Origin: Blautia wexlerae DSM 19850
GTDB taxonomy: Bacteria; Bacillota; Clostridia; Lachnospirales; Lachnospiraceae
Assembly: GCF_025148125.1 (NCBI RefSeq)
Contig: NZ_CP102267.1
Location: 316,001 to 380,000 of the forward strand
DNA length: 64,000 bases
Reading direction: 5' to 3'
Shown: positions 38,845-47,635 of the stretch, piece by piece
Numbering within the stretch: the stretch's first letter is position 1
Layout: the number at the start of each line of letters is the position of its first letter
The notes under the pieces: generated by a model
The model's input: only the letters and a program-made list of their open reading frames with translations
Told to the model about the DNA's origin: nothing
Database searches by the model: none
Made by a program: the position numbers and the translations under genes

Positions 38845-38998
38845 CATAATAATAAGATGTTAGGGTCAAAAGGTATTTTGCCCCTAACCTGATATCCACG
38901 AATTGCTCCGCTGCAAAGCAGCTCCCACAATTCTCATAATAATAAGATGTCAGAGTAAAAAAAGATATTTTTCCTCTGACTTGATATCTATGAATTAT
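38845..38998 (-). repeat. Two 90-nt-spaced hairpin repeats in the dnaD leader
   Basis: Both copies start CATAATAATAAGATGT (38845 and 38935). Copy A stem is GTTAGGG (38859-38865) with CCCTAAC (38882-38888), extended by CAAAA/TTTTG; copy B stem is GTCAGAG (38949-38955) with CTCTGAC (38974-38980). Two stem positions differ between the copies and each change is matched on the other side. Both lie between the dnaD promoter and start codon, so they would be transcribed. Confidence 0.75.
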
Positions 38999-39022
38999 AG
39001 CACAACATTTTTTAAAAGAGAA
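38994..39022 (-). promoter_or_regulatory. Promoter of dnaD
   Basis: On the minus strand TATAAT (38999-38994) with TGC just before it (extended -10) and TTCTCT (39022-39017) at 17 nt. Transcription would start near 38987, giving a leader of about 160 nt. Confidence 0.6.
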
Positions 39023-39043
39023 TAGGGGATTTTTGTCGAAGAT

Positions 39044-39255
39044 TTCATCCACATTTGAATGTGGATAATGTGGATAATGTGGAAAGGTGAAATATGGTAT
39101 ATATTATTGGAAACCTGAAAAATGTTGAATTTCAGGGAAAAACGGAGTATTACGGGGACGAATAATGTCGAATTATGTTAAGTGATTTATGCACATATAC
39201 ATCCACATATGCAGGCAGATGAAAATGTGTATAACGATGTGGAAAATGTGGATAA
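39044..39255. promoter_or_regulatory. DnaA-box cluster upstream of dnaD
   Basis: Five 9-mers fit the consensus TTATNCACA on one strand or the other: TGTGGATAA at 39060-39068, 39069-39077 and 39247-39255, TGTGTATAA at 39226-39234 and TTATGCACA at 39187-39195. Near matches are TGTGGAAAG 39078-39086, TGTGGAAAA 39238-39246, TCATCCACA 39044-39052 and ACATCCACA 39199-39207. Three boxes are set in tandem with no spacing at 39060-39086 and two at 39238-39255. The region is AT-rich and lies just upstream of the dnaD promoter, in a 640-nt gap without genes. Confidence 0.8.
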
Positions 39256-39390
39256 GTGATCTGAACTGTTATAAATAAAGGAAGAACTGAGGGGGATAAA
39301 ATGTTTATAACTTTTTAATGGAAATTGTCGACAGAGACACAAGTGTTCAGTATCTTCTATTGCTATAAGTGCTATAAGTTGGGCGGTTGT

Positions 39391-39434
39391 AAAAAACAGG
39401 ACAATTCTGAAAAATTATTTTCCGAATTGTCCTG
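39391..39434 (-). terminator. Terminator of murC
   Basis: On the minus strand CAGGACAATTC (39434-39424) pairs with GAATTGTCCTG (39407-39397), followed by TTTTTT (39396-39391). It ends the murC transcript before the DnaA-box region. Confidence 0.85.
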
Positions 39435-39468
39435 TGTAAATTGCTGATATTTATGTCAGGCAGAAACA

Positions 39469-40848
39469 TTATTTACCCAGCAGATGCTCCCCGATATTTA
39501 CAACATCTCCGGCTCCCATGGTGATGAGCAGATCACCCTCCTGGCAGTTGGAGAGCAGATAACTCTCAATCTCATCAAAGGTAGGGAAATACTCGCAGGG
39601 AGTTCCCAGTTCCTGAATACGCTTCTGCAGATCTTCAGAAGAAATTCCCAGAGTATCGGTTTCTCTTGCTGCATAAATATCCGCAACTACCACATGATCT
39701 GCCAGGCTGAGTGCTTTGGCAAACTCCGGAAGCAGAGCTTTGGTACGGGTATATGTATGTGGCTGGAATACACACCATAATTTCTTATGGGGATAATTGT
39801 GTGCGGCATGAAGAGTTGCTTCAATCTCTGTAGGATGATGTGCATAATCGTCTACGATCGTAACCCCTGCAACCTCTCCTTTATACTGGAAACGGCGGTC
39901 TGTACCTGTGAAGCTTCCAAGTCCCTTGATGATCACTTCTTCGGAAAGACCAAGAAGATGACCGAGGGCAATTGCTGCCAGTGCATTGGAAACATTGTGG
40001 ATGCCCGGCACTTTCAGATAATAGCTGCCAACCTTAACGCCATTGCGCAGAACAGAGAAGGAAGCATGTCCATATTTGTCATAAGTGATATCTGCTGCCT
40101 GATAATCTGCATCATGTTCCAGACCATAAGTGATCACATTACATGGAAGATCCCGGATGATATCTTCATATTTCGGAGTATCTGCATTGATGATCAGTGT
40201 ACCGTCAGCAGGAAGAAGCTCTGCAAAGCGGCGGAAGGAATGACGGATATCGTCAATATCCTTAAAGAAATCCAGATGGTCTGCATCCATATTCAGGATA
40301 ATACTGATCTTCGGGAAAAAGCTCAGAAAGCTGTTTGTGTATTCGCAGGCTTCTGTGACAAAAGTCTCAGAATTGCCTACGCGGATGTTTCCGCCGATAG
40401 CAGGAAGAATACCTCCCACACTGATGGTCGGGTCACAGTCTCCTGCAAGAAGAATGTGAGATACCATAGATGTTGTGGTTGTTTTTCCATGAGTTCCGGA
40501 AATGGCAACAGGAGTGTCATAATTCCTCATAATCTGTCCGAGAAGCTCTGCACGTGTGAGCATTGGAAGTCCTTTTTCCTTTGCACAGGCAAATTCCGGG
40601 TTGTCAGGATGGATAGCTGCGGTATATACCACAACATCTACGTCATCGGTAATGTTTGTGGCACGCTGTCCGTAATAGATGGTGGCTCCCTTTTTCTCCA
40701 GTGCCTGCGTAAGAGGACTGGATTTGGAATCGGAACCGGAAATGACAAAATCCTCGCCGAGAAGAATCTCGGCCAGTCCGCTCATGCTGATGCCGCCGAT
40801 ACCGATAAAATGTATATGAAGTGGTTTGTGAAAATCTATCTGATACAT
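39469..40848 (-). CDS. murC: UDP-N-acetylmuramate--L-alanine ligase
   Basis: 459 residues. Adds L-Ala to UDP-MurNAc in the cytoplasm. Motifs: GIGGISMSGLAEIL (dinucleotide-like fold at 16-29), the ATP loop AISGTHGKTTTTSM (about 114-127), DADHLDFFKDIDDI and DDYAHHPTEIEATL. Normal length and order of the three Mur domains. Expressed alone from its own promoter. Confidence 0.96.
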   Translation of the reverse strand: MYQIDFHKPLHIHFIGIGGISMSGLAEILLGEDFVISGSDSKSSPLTQALEKKGATIYYGQRATNITDDVDVVVYTAAIHPDNPEFACAKEKGLPMLTRAELLGQIMRNYDTPVAISGTHGKTTTTSMVSHILLAGDCDPTISVGGILPAIGGNIRVGNSETFVTEACEYTNSFLSFFPKISIILNMDADHLDFFKDIDDIRHSFRRFAELLPADGTLIINADTPKYEDIIRDLPCNVITYGLEHDADYQAADITYDKYGHASFSVLRNGVKVGSYYLKVPGIHNVSNALAAIALGHLLGLSEEVIIKGLGSFTGTDRRFQYKGEVAGVTIVDDYAHHPTEIEATLHAAHNYPHKKLWCVFQPHTYTRTKALLPEFAKALSLADHVVVADIYAARETDTLGISSEDLQKRIQELGTPCEYFPTFDEIESYLLSNCQEGDLLITMGAGDVVNIGEHLLGK

Positions 40849-40944
40849 AGTATGTTCTCCTTGATTAATTATTTACAAATCTTTATAAATCCGGTAACTG
40901 TAACATATTCGCATAGTTACTGGAACTGTTTTATCTGTCTGTTT

Positions 40945-40973
40945 ATTATACTCCCTGTGCCTTAAAATGAAAA
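40945..40973 (-). promoter_or_regulatory. Promoter of murC
   Basis: Minus strand TTTTCA (40973-40968), 17 nt, TATAAT (40950-40945), about 95 nt ahead of the start codon. In the 393-nt murC-glgC gap. GTAACTGTAACATATTCGCA (40893-40912) near it belongs to the GTAACTG repeat family. Confidence 0.5.
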
Positions 40974-41125
40974 GGACTTCTTTTGGTTGATAAAAAATTA
41001 CAAAAAACGACATTGGATATATGAAAAATGCCTAATAATATATCGGTGGAAATACAGACTCAATAAAAAACGTGTGCAAAAATCATAAAAAAACAAAAAA
41101 TGAGAAACAAAAATTGTAAATAATG

Positions 41126-41154
41126 TTCACTAACAGATAAAAGTGTGTTATAAT
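41126..41154 (+). promoter_or_regulatory. Promoter of glgC-glgD
   Basis: TTCACT (41126-41131), 17 nt, TATAAT (41149-41154) with an extended TGT before the -10; 87 nt upstream of glgC. Confidence 0.6.
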
Positions 41155-41170
41155 TAAATAATCATAACCT

Positions 41171-41216
41171 GTAACTGTTCAGTGCCTCGCGAAACAGCAG
41201 ACTGACGAATAGTTAC
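41171..41216. repeat. GTAACTGTTCA-family palindrome in the glgC leader
   Basis: GTAACTGTTCA (41171-41181) and GAATAGTTAC (41207-41216) are imperfect inverted ends of a 46-nt unit lying in the transcribed leader of glgC. Similar ends recur at several other intergenic sites in the window. Confidence 0.5.
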
Positions 41217-41241
41217 CATAACTACAACAAGAGGTGATTGC

Positions 41242-42516
41242 ATGATTAAGAAAGAAATGATAGCTATGCTTCTGGCCGGCGGTCAGGGCAGCAGACTGGG
41301 TGTACTGACAGAAAAAGTAGCGAAACCTGCAGTTGCTTTTGGCGGGAAATATCGTATCATAGATTTTCCTTTAAGTAACTGTATTAATTCAGGCATTGAT
41401 ACAGTAGGTGTATTGACACAGTATCAGCCATTGCGACTTAATACACATATCGGAATTGGTATTCCATGGGATCTTGACAGAAACGAAGGTGGTGTAACAG
41501 TACTGCCGCCTTACGAGAAGAGTACCAGCAGTGAGTGGTACACAGGAACAGCCAATGCAATCTTCCAGAATATGGATTACATGGAACAGTATAATCCGGA
41601 TTATGTCCTGATCTTATCCGGTGACCATATCTATAAGATGGATTATGAAGTAATGCTTGATTTCCATAAAGCGAATAAAGCGGATGTGACGATTGCCTGT
41701 ATGCCGGTACCTATTGAGGAAGCAAGCCGTTTTGGTATCATGGTAACAGATGACATAGGACGCATTACGGAGTTTGAGGAGAAACCGGAGCATCCAAGCA
41801 GCAATCTGGCGTCCATGGGAATTTATATTTTCAGCTGGCCTGCTTTAAAGGAAGCACTGATGTCTCTGAAGGATCAGAACAGCTGTGATTTTGGCAAACA
41901 TGTTCTTCCATACTGCAAGGAGAAAGGTGAAAGACTTTTCGCCTACGAATACAATGGATACTGGAAGGATGTAGGAACACTGGGTTCTTATTGGGAGGCC
42001 AATATGGAACTGATCGATATTATTCCGGAATTTAATCTCTATGAAGAATTCTGGAAGATTTACACAAAGGGAGATATTATCCCGCCTCAGTATATTTCGG
42101 CAGATGCGGTTACAGACAGATGTCTGATCGGTGAGGGTGCAGAAATTTACGGGGAAATACATAATTCTGTGATCGGACCAAATGTTGTGATCGGAAAAGG
42201 CAGCGTGATCCGTGATTCCATTATCATGCGCAATTCTACCATTGGTGAGGGCGTACAGATGGATAAGGCTATTATTGCCGAGGATGTTACTATTGGAAAC
42301 AATGTTGTACTGGGATGTGGTGAGGAAGCACCGAATGTGCTGAAACCTGCAGTTTATGCATTTGGAATTGCTACGGTTGGTGAACGCAGCGTGATCCCGG
42401 ATAATGTAAGGATCGGAAAGAATACAGCAATCTCAGGTATAACTGTTCCTGAGGATTATCCTGATGGTGAGCTGGCCGGCGGACAGGTAATTACAGCAAA
42501 GGACGGTGACGAATAA
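41242..42516 (+). CDS. glgC: Glucose-1-phosphate adenylyltransferase, catalytic subunit
   Basis: 424 residues. Makes ADP-glucose, the committed donor for glycogen. The nucleotidyltransferase loop [20 protein letters not shown] (about 10-29) is intact, as are the sugar-binding [12 protein letters not shown] and the [13 protein letters not shown] aspartate motif. A left-handed beta-helix follows from about 290. Co-transcribed with glgD, whose ATG overlaps the stop (TAATG). Confidence 0.96.
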   Translation: MIKKEMIAMLLAGGQGSRLGVLTEKVAKPAVAFGGKYRIIDFPLSNCINSGIDTVGVLTQYQPLRLNTHIGIGIPWDLDRNEGGVTVLPPYEKSTSSEWYTGTANAIFQNMDYMEQYNPDYVLILSGDHIYKMDYEVMLDFHKANKADVTIACMPVPIEEASRFGIMVTDDIGRITEFEEKPEHPSSNLASMGIYIFSWPALKEALMSLKDQNSCDFGKHVLPYCKEKGERLFAYEYNGYWKDVGTLGSYWEANMELIDIIPEFNLYEEFWKIYTKGDIIPPQYISADAVTDRCLIGEGAEIYGEIHNSVIGPNVVIGKGSVIRDSIIMRNSTIGEGVQMDKAIIAEDVTIGNNVVLGCGEEAPNVLKPAVYAFGIATVGERSVIPDNVRIGKNTAISGITVPEDYPDGELAGGQVITAKDGDE

Positions 42517-43634
42517 TGAGAGCGATAGGTATTATTTTGGCTGGCGGTAATAATAACCGCATGAGAGAATTATCAAATAAGAGGGCAATCGCAGCAATGC
42601 CGATTGCCGGAAGCTACAGAAGTATCGACTTCGCACTGAGCAACATGGCGAGTTCTCATATTCAGAGAGTTGCTGTTCTGACACAGTACAATGCCCGTTC
42701 TCTGAATGAACATTTAAGCTCTTCCAAATGGTGGGATTTCGGAAGAAAACAGGGTGGTCTCTTTGTATTTACACCTACGATCACAAAAGAGAACAGTCTG
42801 TGGTATCAGGGAACAGCAGATGCTATTTATCAGAATCTGGAATTCCTTAAAAGCAGTCATGAACCATATGTAGTGATCGCATCCGGCGACTGCGTTTATA
42901 AGATGGATTACAACAAGGTTCTTGAATATCATATTGCGAAACGTGCAGATGTTACGGTAGTATGCACTACCTGCGATAATCCCAGTGAGATTGAGAGATT
43001 TGGTGTTCTCCGTATGAATGAGGACTGCAGGATTGAGGAATTTGAAGAGAAGCCAATGGTTTCTTCTTATAATACAATTTCAACAGGTATCTATGTTATC
43101 CGAAGAAGACAGCTGATCGAGCTGATCGAGAGAGCTGCGCTGGAAGGCAGACATGATTTTGTAAAGGATATTCTGATCCGCTACAAGAATCTTAAGAGAA
43201 TCTATGGATATAAGATTGACACATACTGGAGCAATATCTCCACAGCAGAAGCATATTATAAGACAAATATGGATTTCCTGAAACCGGAGATCAGAAACTA
43301 TTTCTTCAAACAGGAACCGACAATTAAGACAAAGATTGATGATCTGCCTCCTGCAAAATACAATCCGGGAGCACAGGTGAAGAACAGCCTGGTTGCCAGC
43401 GGATGTATTATCAATGGTACGGTGGAGAATTCCGTTCTTTTTAAAGACGTATTTGTAGGAAATAACTGCGTGATCAAGAACTCTGTGATTTTAAACAATG
43501 TATATCTGGGAGATAATACTCATATTGAGAACTGCATTGTTGAAAGCCGGGATACTATTCGTGCAAATTCGTATTACTGCGGCGACGGTGAAGTGAAGAT
43601 CGTCGTGGAGAAAAATGACAGATATATACTGTAA
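42516..43634 (+). CDS. glgD: ADP-glucose pyrophosphorylase paralogue GlgD
   Basis: 372 residues. Homologous to GlgC, but the N-terminal loop reads LAGGNNNRMRELSNKRA, lacking the GxGxR(L) triphosphate motif, and the catalytic-site aspartate region is SGDCVYKMDY. In Firmicutes GlgD is the regulatory or poorly active partner of GlgC. Translationally coupled to glgC by a 1-nt overlap. The beta-helix domain is kept at the C-terminus. Confidence 0.94.
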   Translation: MRAIGIILAGGNNNRMRELSNKRAIAAMPIAGSYRSIDFALSNMASSHIQRVAVLTQYNARSLNEHLSSSKWWDFGRKQGGLFVFTPTITKENSLWYQGTADAIYQNLEFLKSSHEPYVVIASGDCVYKMDYNKVLEYHIAKRADVTVVCTTCDNPSEIERFGVLRMNEDCRIEEFEEKPMVSSYNTISTGIYVIRRRQLIELIERAALEGRHDFVKDILIRYKNLKRIYGYKIDTYWSNISTAEAYYKTNMDFLKPEIRNYFFKQEPTIKTKIDDLPPAKYNPGAQVKNSLVASGCIINGTVENSVLFKDVFVGNNCVIKNSVILNNVYLGDNTHIENCIVESRDTIRANSYYCGDGEVKIVVEKNDRYIL

Positions 43635-43683
43635 ATAAAACAGCCGGATAGATTCGGTAAATCGAAAGGAGTAAATTTGTATC

Positions 43684-43971
43684 ATGAATATTACTGACGT
43701 GCGTGTGAGGAAGGTAGCAAAAGAAGGAAAGATGAAAGCGGTTGTTTCCATAACGATCGATGATGAATTTGTAGTACATGATATCAAGGTGATTGAAGGA
43801 GAAAAAGGGTTATTTATCGCTATGCCAAGCCGTAAGGCAACAGACGGAGAATATCGTGATATTGCACATCCGATCAATTCTGCAACACGTGACAGGATCC
43901 AGACGATCATTCTGGACAAGTTCCAGGAAGTTATGGATGCGGAACCGGAAGAAGCTGCAGCTGCGGAATAA
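43684..43971 (+). CDS. spoVG: SpoVG family RNA/DNA-binding regulator
   Basis: 95 residues, starting [20 protein letters not shown] with the family's core [20 protein letters not shown] and an acidic Ala-rich tail. In Bacillus it affects septation and sporulation; in other Firmicutes it binds nucleic acids and controls surface genes. Preceded by GAAAGGAG; 49 nt after glgD, so it may be on the same transcript. Confidence 0.96.
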   Translation: MNITDVRVRKVAKEGKMKAVVSITIDDEFVVHDIKVIEGEKGLFIAMPSRKATDGEYRDIAHPINSATRDRIQTIILDKFQEVMDAEPEEAAAAE

Positions 43972-44005
43972 CCGGTGAATAAAGAACTGTAAACAGATAA
44001 GAAGC

Positions 44006-44045
44006 ACAGGCACTGTCTCTGAAAAAGGGGCAGTGCCTGTTTTTG
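44006..44045 (+). terminator. Terminator after spoVG
   Basis: ACAGGCACTG (44006-44015) pairs with CAGTGCCTGT (44031-44040), followed by TTTTT. Confidence 0.9.
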
Positions 44046-44102
44046 CTGAACATTAGTGAAGATAAAATGTTACATAATTATTACATAAATTAATAAAAAG
44101 TG

Positions 44103-44130
44103 TTGATTTTTTTACGAAATATGATATACT
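44103..44130 (+). promoter_or_regulatory. Promoter of the 3D-domain protein gene
   Basis: TTGATT (44103-44108), 16 nt, TATACT (44125-44130) with TGA extension; 34 nt ahead of the start codon. Confidence 0.65.
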
Positions 44131-44163
44131 GGGTTTCAGATTAACGAGAAAGGTGATTAATTT

Positions 44164-45486
44164 ATGAAGAAAAAAGTTTTTTCATTACTGCTGGCCGGAA
44201 TGCTTACTTTTTCCATGGGAACAACTGCATATGCAACAGAAGATGCGATTGCTGATATGCAGGCTCAGAAACAGCAGGCAGAAGCCGGACTTGCCCAGAC
44301 ACAGGCGAATATTGACAGCCTTCAGAGCAAGAAGCAGGAGCTGGAGAACTATCTGTCTGATTTGAATACACAGTATGAAGACCTGACTAATGCAATTTCT
44401 GAACTCAGCATACAGGCCGGAGAGAAAGAGAATGAGCTGAAACAGCTTCACACAGAATTAAAGAAAGCCAAGAAGGCATTAAATAAACAATATGATGATA
44501 TGAAGCTCCGCATCCAGTATATGTATGAGAATGGCGGTACATCTGCATTAGAGACTTTGCTGTCATCTAAGGATCTTTCTGAGTTCCTCAACAATGCAGA
44601 GAGTGTTGCGAAGATTTCCCAGTATGACAGGACTATGCTGGAGAAATGCGAGAACCTTCAGAACACTATCAAAGATCAGGAAACAACTGCTGAGGAAGAG
44701 AAGGCTGCTATTGATCAGCTTCTTGAAGAGAGAGCGGCCAAACAGCAGGAGGTTCAGAATCTTGCAGCAAGCACAAGTGATAACATATCTTCCTATGTAA
44801 GCCAGATCAGCGCAAGCCAGGAAGAAGCAGCAGCACTGACTGCAGAAATCAACAATGCAGATAACAGCATTGCTCAGCTTGTGCAGCAGGCAGAAGAGGA
44901 AAAAGCAGCCAGAGAGGCAGCGCAGGCACAGGCCGAAGCAGAGGCGGCAGCGGCACAGGAACAGGATGCAGAAGAGAGTTCTGATGATTATGAAGAAGAT
45001 ACAGATTCCTATGAGGAAGACTCTTCGGACAGTCAGGATTCTTCGGAGACTGAAGGATCTGAGGATACTTCTGAAGATTCAGGGGATTCTGATGATGAAG
45101 ATACATACGAAGAGAACGATGCAGATTTCTATGAGGGAGACTCTGACAGCAATGAATCAGAAGATACATCTGACAGCCAGGCATCCTCAGACAGTTCTTC
45201 CGGTCAGGGAAAATACCTTGGCAACTTTACACTGACTGCATATTGCAACTGTGCACAGTGCTGCGGTACAGCAGGTAACCTGACAGCCAGCGGAACAGTT
45301 CCGACAGCAGGACGTACTGTAGCTATGGCGGGAGTACCCTTTGGAACACAGCTTCTGATCAACGGAAATGTATACACAGTAGAGGATCTGGGAACACCTT
45401 ATGGACATGTTGATATTTATTGTGACAGCCATTCAGAAGCATTAAGCTTCGGACTTCAGTCTGCTGAGGTTTATCAGTTGAACTGA
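44164..45486 (+). CDS. Secreted coiled-coil protein with acidic linker and 3D domain
   Basis: 440 residues. Signal peptide (KKKVFSLLLAGMLTFSMG, cut near AYATED). Residues 28-260 are a long PcsB-like coiled coil rich in Gln, Glu and Lys. Then a low-complexity acidic linker (about 260-345, made of Ser/Asp/Glu). The last 90 residues form a 3D domain (TLTAYCNCAQCCGTAG, with the three Asp signature in VEDLGTPYGHVDIY), a double-psi beta-barrel seen in lytic transglycosylase-like RpfB and MltA enzymes. Probably a peptidoglycan-cleaving enzyme at the wall; catalytic Asp positions are the VED and VDIY aspartates. Confidence 0.87.
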   Translation: MKKKVFSLLLAGMLTFSMGTTAYATEDAIADMQAQKQQAEAGLAQTQANIDSLQSKKQELENYLSDLNTQYEDLTNAISELSIQAGEKENELKQLHTELKKAKKALNKQYDDMKLRIQYMYENGGTSALETLLSSKDLSEFLNNAESVAKISQYDRTMLEKCENLQNTIKDQETTAEEEKAAIDQLLEERAAKQQEVQNLAASTSDNISSYVSQISASQEEAAALTAEINNADNSIAQLVQQAEEEKAAREAAQAQAEAEAAAAQEQDAEESSDDYEEDTDSYEEDSSDSQDSSETEGSEDTSEDSGDSDDEDTYEENDADFYEGDSDSNESEDTSDSQASSDSSSGQGKYLGNFTLTAYCNCAQCCGTAGNLTASGTVPTAGRTVAMAGVPFGTQLLINGNVYTVEDLGTPYGHVDIYCDSHSEALSFGLQSAEVYQLN

Positions 45487-45507
45487 TAACAAAACAATAA
45501 TGTGATT

Positions 45508-45538
45508 AAGAACTCTGGTAAAACAGGGTTCTTTTTTT
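45508..45538 (+). terminator. Terminator of the 3D-domain protein gene
   Basis: AAGAACTCTG (45508-45517) pairs with CAGGGTTCTT (45524-45533), with a run of T after it. Confidence 0.85.
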
Positions 45539-45657
45539 CGGATTTTTGCCCGGATTGCTATAACATAGGTGGTTTAACTTGAGGATTCAGATGCCTGATG
45601 ATAAAATGATATATCAGATTTATATACGGTAAAATATAATTGGAATGGAGATAAACA

Positions 45658-46353
45658 ATGAGAATCTGTGGCTTTAATAAAACGACATTGCTGGACTATC
45701 CGGGAAAGGTAGCCAGTACTATATTTCTGGGTGGATGCAATTTCCGCTGTCCGTTCTGTCAGAATGGTATATTGGTTGTGGCTCCCGGAGAACAGCCGGA
45801 TTACAGTCAGGAGGAACTTTTGACTTTTTTGAAAAAAAGAAAGGGGATTCTGGACGGGGTCTGCATTTCAGGAGGGGAACCTACACTGTCAGATGGTCTG
45901 GAGGAATTTCTGGGAAAAATCAAAGAGCTGGGCTATGCTGTTAAACTGGACACCAATGGCTCACGTCCGAAGATTGTAAAACATCTGGCAGAAGCCGGAC
46001 TGATCGATAAAGTAGCTATGGATATCAAAGCCTGTCCGGATAACTATGGAAATCTGACCGGAATAGAAAAGCCTGATATGGACAGTATTTTTGAGACAGC
46101 AGATTTTCTGCTGCATGGGAATCTGGACTATGAATTCAGAACAACAGTAGTACGGGAACTGCATACGCAGAAGGATTTTGAAGAAATCGCTGGGTGGCTG
46201 GCAGGAGCGAAAGAATATTATCTGCAGGCTTATAAGGACTCAGATGGAGTCCTCAGGCCTGGATATGGAAGCTATACTTTTGAAGAACTTCAGAATTTTC
46301 AGAAGATTCTTCAAAAGACGATTTTATCTGTGGGAATCCGGGGCATCGATTAA
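45658..46353 (+). CDS. Anaerobic ribonucleotide reductase-activating radical SAM protein (NrdG2 type)
   Basis: 231 residues. Radical SAM cluster motif CNFRCPFCQN (Cys at about 27, 31, 34) after the start RICGFNKTTLLDYPGKVAST, then GGEPTL and the DTNGS strand. Of the NrdG-like TIGR02495 family that activates class III reductases or other glycyl radical enzymes. No nrdD is next to it. It converges on, and overlaps by 30 nt, the gene on the other strand. Confidence 0.88.
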   Translation: MRICGFNKTTLLDYPGKVASTIFLGGCNFRCPFCQNGILVVAPGEQPDYSQEELLTFLKKRKGILDGVCISGGEPTLSDGLEEFLGKIKELGYAVKLDTNGSRPKIVKHLAEAGLIDKVAMDIKACPDNYGNLTGIEKPDMDSIFETADFLLHGNLDYEFRTTVVRELHTQKDFEEIAGWLAGAKEYYLQAYKDSDGVLRPGYGSYTFEELQNFQKILQKTILSVGIRGID

Positions 46354-47367
46354 ACGATACCAGTAACCGCCGCGCATTTTTGGAATCTCTATATAGCTGC
46401 TTTCTTTGAAGTAAGGAAAGCCAAACATATTTGCCATAAAGCGTTCCTGCTGATTATAAACGCCGGGAACGCCGAGGATATACTGTCCGTTATTTCTTTG
46501 TCCTAAAAGCAAATATCCGAAATTATAATGCCCATACTGGAGAAAACGGTTATTGCGCAGTGCACAGTAATGCCGCGGAAAATGCTTCAGGTCATCAAGG
46601 TGTATCTTCCATGCAGAAATCAGTTCGCCATCGGAGAAGGGGGAAAATTCGGCAGAGGTTTTTCTGTTTTCTGCATTTCTTTCCGGGACAGGATTGCCGG
46701 CATTTTCAGAACTATTGGAATCTTCAACAGTATTATCTGAGATATAGGATGACTCTGTTCCTGGCTTGTTATCAGATGTTCTCTGAGCCGGAATGTTGGC
46801 AGACGGTTCAATTGATAAAGAATCGTCAGGAACTTTTGTAAGCGAGGTATCTTCGGGTTTTTCTGAAATATCTTCAAGTTCTTCGGGCATTTCCTGTAAT
46901 ACCATATCTGCCGGAACTTCGGGTTTCTGTGAAGTGATTTTCGCAGATTCAGGAATATCTGCGTCAGGCATAGCTTTTATTTCATGGAAATTCTCCGGAC
47001 GTATAGGCTGATCGTCCCATTCAGTACCAAAGAATCCGCCGGTATCTGAAGTAATGATCATTCCGCCCAACTTACCCATTGCAACGCCGGAGTCATTCAT
47101 ATCTGTTGCATCTGTTATGATCAGGCATTCTACAGTTTCTTTTTCTGTCTCGCAGGTATCCAGAAGAATTCCGTTGATCAGGCCATCCTTTCGTGTAAAT
47201 CCATAAATATTGCATTTTACATTTTCAGGCAGCCCCGGACAATGCAGATGAATCTCAACAGAACATTGCTGATCTTTTACTTCAACTTTAATAAATCCGC
47301 AATTGCTGCCTTTCTTTCCGCTTTCATAGTCATATACATATGCGATAAAACGCCGATATCCAGCCAA
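46324..47367 (-). CDS. DUF6128-type protein, function unknown
   Basis: 347 residues, cytoplasmic. A first domain (1-125) with many Cys (HLHCPGLPENVKCNIYG), a Ser/Pro/Glu-rich linker (about 140-255) and a C-terminal domain (about 260-347) with ALRNNRFLQYGHYNFGYLLL, which I recall as DUF6128 of Lachnospiraceae. Its 3' end overlaps the activase gene by 30 nt, tail to tail. Unknown function. Confidence 0.7.
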   Translation of the reverse strand: MAGYRRFIAYVYDYESGKKGSNCGFIKVEVKDQQCSVEIHLHCPGLPENVKCNIYGFTRKDGLINGILLDTCETEKETVECLIITDATDMNDSGVAMGKLGGMIITSDTGGFFGTEWDDQPIRPENFHEIKAMPDADIPESAKITSQKPEVPADMVLQEMPEELEDISEKPEDTSLTKVPDDSLSIEPSANIPAQRTSDNKPGTESSYISDNTVEDSNSSENAGNPVPERNAENRKTSAEFSPFSDGELISAWKIHLDDLKHFPRHYCALRNNRFLQYGHYNFGYLLLGQRNNGQYILGVPGVYNQQERFMANMFGFPYFKESSYIEIPKMRGGYWYRLIDAPDSHR

Positions 47368-47456
47368 AATCCTTCCTCCGTAAAACCAGATTCAATAATG
47401 TATATGACCATCAGAAGAAAATATTCGAAAAAATTAAAAAAATTTGAAAAAATCTA

Positions 47457-47485
47457 TTGACAAACTGCGATTTTATTAATATAAT
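47457..47485 (+). promoter_or_regulatory. Consensus promoter of tRNA-Pro
   Basis: TTGACA (47457-47462), 17-nt spacer, TATAAT (47480-47485): an exact match to the sigma-A consensus, 15 nt before the tRNA. Confidence 0.9.
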
Positions 47486-47499
47486 AGCACTTGCATTGA

Positions 47500-47573
47500 C
47501 GAAGCGTGGCTCAGTTTGGTAGAGCGCTGCGTTCGGGACGCAGAGGTCGTGGGTTCGAATCCCGTCGCTTCGA
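47500..47573 (+). tRNA. tRNA-Pro (anticodon CGG)
   Basis: 74 nt. Acceptor CGAAGCG/CGCTTCG, D arm GCTC/GAGC, anticodon stem CTGCG/CGCAG with loop TTCGGGA (anticodon CGG), T loop TTCGAAT. CCA is not encoded. It is followed by a hairpin with T run. Confidence 0.97.
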
Positions 47574-47588
47574 CTACGCATAGGAAGT

Positions 47589-47620
47589 CTGAAACCAATT
47601 GGTTTTCAGGCTTTCTTTTT
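47589..47620 (+). terminator. Terminator of tRNA-Pro
   Basis: CTGAAACC-AATT-GGTTTTCAG palindrome (47589-47609, one bulge), followed by a T-rich run CTTTCTTTTT. Confidence 0.75.
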
Positions 47621-47635
47621 GCTATTCTGGTAGTG

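Noticed and set aside
38828..39052. N-terminal extension of DnaD by 75 codons
   Set aside because: This part reads through the hairpin repeats and the promoter; the same TLTSYYYE word appears twice only because the DNA repeat does.
39044..39255. Calling the DnaA-box cluster the chromosomal oriC
   Set aside because: No dnaA/dnaN, no rpmH or gyr genes nearby, genes do not diverge from it; a regulatory or titration cluster is more likely.
39787..40965. 392-codon plus-strand frame over murC
   Set aside because: Antisense shadow; murC motifs are unambiguous on the minus strand.
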